From contig JAEZDB010000124.1 of the NCBI GenBank assembly GCA_023429855.1, forward strand, positions 1 through 22,789: DNA of 22,789 bases, written 5' to 3'. The position numbers and the translations under genes are program-made. The notes beneath the pieces were generated by a model. The model worked only from the letters and a program-made list of their open reading frames with translations, made no database searches and was not told the origin of the DNA. Positions 20,727 to 22,789 of this stretch are shown piece by piece; within the stretch, counting starts at the first letter, position 1; every line of letters begins with the position of its first letter. The DNA comes from Actinomycetes bacterium (GTDB lineage Bacteria > Actinomycetota > Thermoleophilia > Solirubrobacterales > Solirubrobacteraceae).

Positions 20727-21755
20727 TGGCTCGGCGCGCTCGGCTGCCTGCCGCGCTTCGATCGCCCGGACCTGACGCTGCATGAAGAAGAAGGCGACCG
20801 CGCCGATCAGCAGCGGCAGCCAGAACAGGATCACGCGGTAGGCGAGGACCGCGATCACCGCCGGTTCCGCAGGAATGCCGTAGAGGACGAAGCAGCCGAT
20901 GAGGCCGCCGTCGACACCGCCGATGCCGCCCGGGACGGGGATCAGGCCGCCGAGCTGACCGATCAGGTAGCCCATCAGGATCACCCAGATCGACGGGTCG
21001 GCCCCGAACGCCTGGAACGTCGCGTAGAGCACGGCGTTGTCGAAGAACCAGTAGCCGAAGGCCCCGAAGTACACGGCTGGCTGGCGGCGTTTGAGGATCG
21101 TCCCAGCCTCCTTCGAGGCCGAGATCACCGTGCGGCGCGTGGTGCTGACCACGTGGGCGATCCGACCCGCGCCTGGACCCGGACGCTCACCCGGCCCGAT
21201 CCGCGGCATCTGCACGATCAGGGCAATCAGGGCGAGCGCGACAAACGCCGGGAAGATCGTCAGCCATGGCGAGAGTTCGGGGCCGAGCCCGGCGAACATC
21301 AAGATCCCCAGCACGGCGACCGCGATGAAATTCACCGAGCCCTTGATGATGTAGAACGCGACCGACCGGCGGGCGATCACCCGCGGATCCGCACCGACGC
21401 GGTTGAAGACCCAGGCGCCGAGGGCCAGCCCGGCGACGCCGCTACTCGGGACGATCGAGCCCATCGCGAGCTCCGACCAGCCGAGCCGCTGTGCCGTCCA
21501 CCAGCTGCGGCCGCTCAAGAAGATCGGCTTGAGCATCAGCACGTACGAGAAGCCCGACATCGCCTCGAGGGCGAGCGCGATCAGCAGCCAGCCGACGGCG
21601 GCGTCGCCGATGCGGTCGCGCAGCGTGCCGAGGCCCGGCGTGAGCAGCGCGACGAGGCCGAGGAAGAGGATCAGCGCCGTGACGCGGACGGCGCTGCGCC
21701 GCACGGCGGCCGGGTCGAAGTCGCCGGCAAATCCGGTGTCGTCGGCCCCGCTCAC
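20724..21755 (-). CDS. YbhN/UPF0104 (lysylphosphatidylglycerol synthase TM-like) membrane protein
   Basis: A 343-aa polytopic membrane protein with about eight hydrophobic segments and the family signature LIPVPGGIGGVDGGLIG near residue 270. It corresponds to the flippase-like half of MprF, without the aminoacyl transferase half. Such proteins are thought to move or sense lipids in the cytoplasmic membrane; some act with glycolipid or isoprenoid-linked export. The start is GTG 21755: TAGCGT ends 7 bases upstream and no Shine-Dalgarno is present; the frame stays open to 21824, but that part reads as Arg-rich non-coding sequence. It is followed at 9 bases by an MBL-fold gene and diverges from a second MBL-fold gene. 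Confidence 0.87.
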   Translation of the reverse strand: MSGADDTGFAGDFDPAAVRRSAVRVTALILFLGLVALLTPGLGTLRDRIGDAAVGWLLIALALEAMSGFSYVLMLKPIFLSGRSWWTAQRLGWSELAMGSIVPSSGVAGLALGAWVFNRVGADPRVIARRSVAFYIIKGSVNFIAVAVLGILMFAGLGPELSPWLTIFPAFVALALIALIVQMPRIGPGERPGPGAGRIAHVVSTTRRTVISASKEAGTILKRRQPAVYFGAFGYWFFDNAVLYATFQAFGADPSIWVILMGYLIGQLGGLIPVPGGIGGVDGGLIGCFVLYGIPAEPAVIAVLAYRVILFWLPLLIGAVAFFFMQRQVRAIEARQAAERAEP

Positions 21756-21762
21756 GGCGTCC

Positions 21763-21768
21763 ACGCTA
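21763..21768 (-). promoter_or_regulatory. Leaderless -10 box of the UPF0104 gene
   Basis: On the minus strand TAGCGT ends 7 bases before the GTG start at 21755. It decides the start, as no ribosome-binding site is visible. Confidence 0.45.
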
Positions 21769-21862
21769 GGACGTCGGCGGCGAACCGTGCCCCGACGCGC
21801 ACCTGACACCCGTTCAACTGGCACTGCGCGCGGTCCCCGGTCGCTCTGCGAGTCTCTCCTGC

Positions 21863-22789
21863 ATGTCGTCCACGACGAGGGAATGGCAGGAGATCGGCAG
21901 CGGGGTCCACGCGTGGATCCACGGCCGAGGCGACTGGGGCGAGTCCAACGCCGGACTCGTCATCGGGGAGAGCGACGAGGTCTTGCTTGTCGACACCCAG
22001 TGGGACGAGCCAACGACCACGGAGATGCTCGCCGCGGCGCCGCTGCCGGAGGCCGCGACCATCGGCACGCTGATCAACACGCACGCCGACGGCGACCACA
22101 CGTGGGGCAATGCGGCGGTGAGCGCGTCGCGGATCATCGCGACCGACGCTGCTGCCGCCGCCTTCGACCATGAGAGCCCGACGCGGCTGAACCGCCTCGC
22201 GACGGTCGCCGGCCTGACGCGCCCGCTGCCGCTGCTGCGTGCGCCGGTGATCGGGCCGCAGGTCACCCAGTTCCAGCTGCTGGCCCGCTACTACGCGTCG
22301 ATGGCCGAGGGTTGGGACTACGGCTCGGTCCGCTTGACCCGCCCGACCGACACCTTCAGCGGCTCGATCGACCTCACGGTCGGCGGGCGGCCAGTGCGGA
22401 TGCTCGAGGTCGGCCCCGCCCACGCGCCCGGCGACGCGATCGTGCACCTGCCCGATGACGGGATCCTGTTCGCCGGCGACATCCTCTTCGTGGGCGTCTG
22501 CCCGATCGCGTGGGTCGGACCCGTCTCGAACTGGCTCACGGCGCTCGACCGCATCGACGCGCTCGCGCCTGAGGTGATCGTGCCCGGCCACGGCCCGGTC
22601 GCCACACTCAGCGACGTCGGCGTGCTGCGCGACTACCTCACCTGGGCCATCGAGGTCGGCGAGCGCCAGCGGGCTGCCGGCGACACACCCTCCAAGGCCG
22701 CCGCGGCCGCCGTGCGCAGCAAGGAGTACGCGCGGGCGCCGTGGGCCGACTGGCTCTCGGCCGAGCGCCTGATCGTCACGCTCACCGCG
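21863..22789 (+). CDS. MBL-fold metallo-hydrolase, partial (runs off the window)
   Basis: The frame from ATG 21863 is open for 309 codons to the last base, so the 3' end is missing. The protein has a variant metal motif NTHADGDH: H74-x-D76-x-D78-H79, with Asp where the common HxHxDH has its second His. The other ligand stretches are present: VGPAHAPGDAIVHLP, FAGDILFVG and VPGHGPV. An insertion of about 60 residues between the first motif and the next ligand carries QLLARYYASMAEGWDYG. N-terminal GDWGESNAGLVIG is the usual first beta-hairpin. It is divergent from the UPF0104 gene across a 107-base gap in which I found no clear promoter or Shine-Dalgarno. Substrate unknown; the Asp variant is known in some actinobacterial MBL proteins. 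Confidence 0.88.
   Translation, partial: MSSTTREWQEIGSGVHAWIHGRGDWGESNAGLVIGESDEVLLVDTQWDEPTTTEMLAAAPLPEAATIGTLINTHADGDHTWGNAAVSASRIIATDAAAAAFDHESPTRLNRLATVAGLTRPLPLLRAPVIGPQVTQFQLLARYYASMAEGWDYGSVRLTRPTDTFSGSIDLTVGGRPVRMLEVGPAHAPGDAIVHLPDDGILFAGDILFVGVCPIAWVGPVSNWLTALDRIDALAPEVIVPGHGPVATLSDVGVLRDYLTWAIEVGERQRAAGDTPSKAAAAAVRSKEYARAPWADWLSAERLIVTLTA

Noticed and set aside
1..22789. CRISPR arrays, insertion sequences, attachment sites, rRNA and tRNA genes
   Set aside because: No spaced direct repeats, transposase motifs or RNA gene sequences were recognised on either strand by eye.

Overview
The window looks like chromosome of a high-GC actinobacterium. Third codon positions are almost all G or C, genes are tightly packed, several starts sit 6-7 bases after a TANNNT box (leaderless style), and the homologues I recognise are actinobacterial. 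A deep lineage such as Thermoleophilia/Solirubrobacterales is my guess from protein style. Nothing in the window proves it, and no rRNA, tRNA, phage, IS or CRISPR was seen.

Layout. 218-1390 (+) encodes a secreted protein with two copies of an unrecognised four-cysteine domain. 1391-2046 is a long regulatory gap with hairpins, a promoter candidate (-35 at 1808, -10 at 1831) and a 46-codon leader ORF. 2047-12378 (+) is a tight operon of four genes, each overlapping the next by 4 bases: a FadD32-type fatty acyl-AMP ligase, a Pks13-type polyketide synthase of 1770 aa, an AccD4-type acyl-CoA carboxyltransferase and a 14-TM DHA2-type MFS exporter. Then follow an Sfp-type phosphopantetheinyl transferase, tatA, a saccharopine-dehydrogenase-like trans-acting enoyl reductase homologue and an extended SDR, all (+). 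On (-) lie an aldo/keto reductase, a large secreted zinc metallopeptidase, an MBL-fold hydrolase and a YbhN/UPF0104 membrane protein. The window ends inside a second MBL-fold gene (+).

The central interest is the operon. Ligase, condensing PKS and carboxyltransferase occur in the same gene order as the mycolic-acid condensation locus of mycobacteria (fadD32-pks13-accD4), and the thioesterase triad spacing is close to that of Pks13. The PKS differs from Pks13: it carries a dehydratase-like domain between AT and the second ACP, and an NRPS-type carrier-like domain, with Thr in place of the attachment Ser, just before the thioesterase. By family knowledge the ligase would load a long fatty acid on the N-terminal ACP, the carboxyltransferase would supply a carboxyacyl-CoA extender, and the PKS would condense them into an alpha-branched beta-keto acyl chain released or transferred by the TE. 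The PPTase would activate the ACPs, and the MFS protein could export the product or a precursor. The trans-ER homologue and SDR are candidate tailoring reductases. This points to an undescribed mycolate-like branched lipid pathway, but the product is inference.
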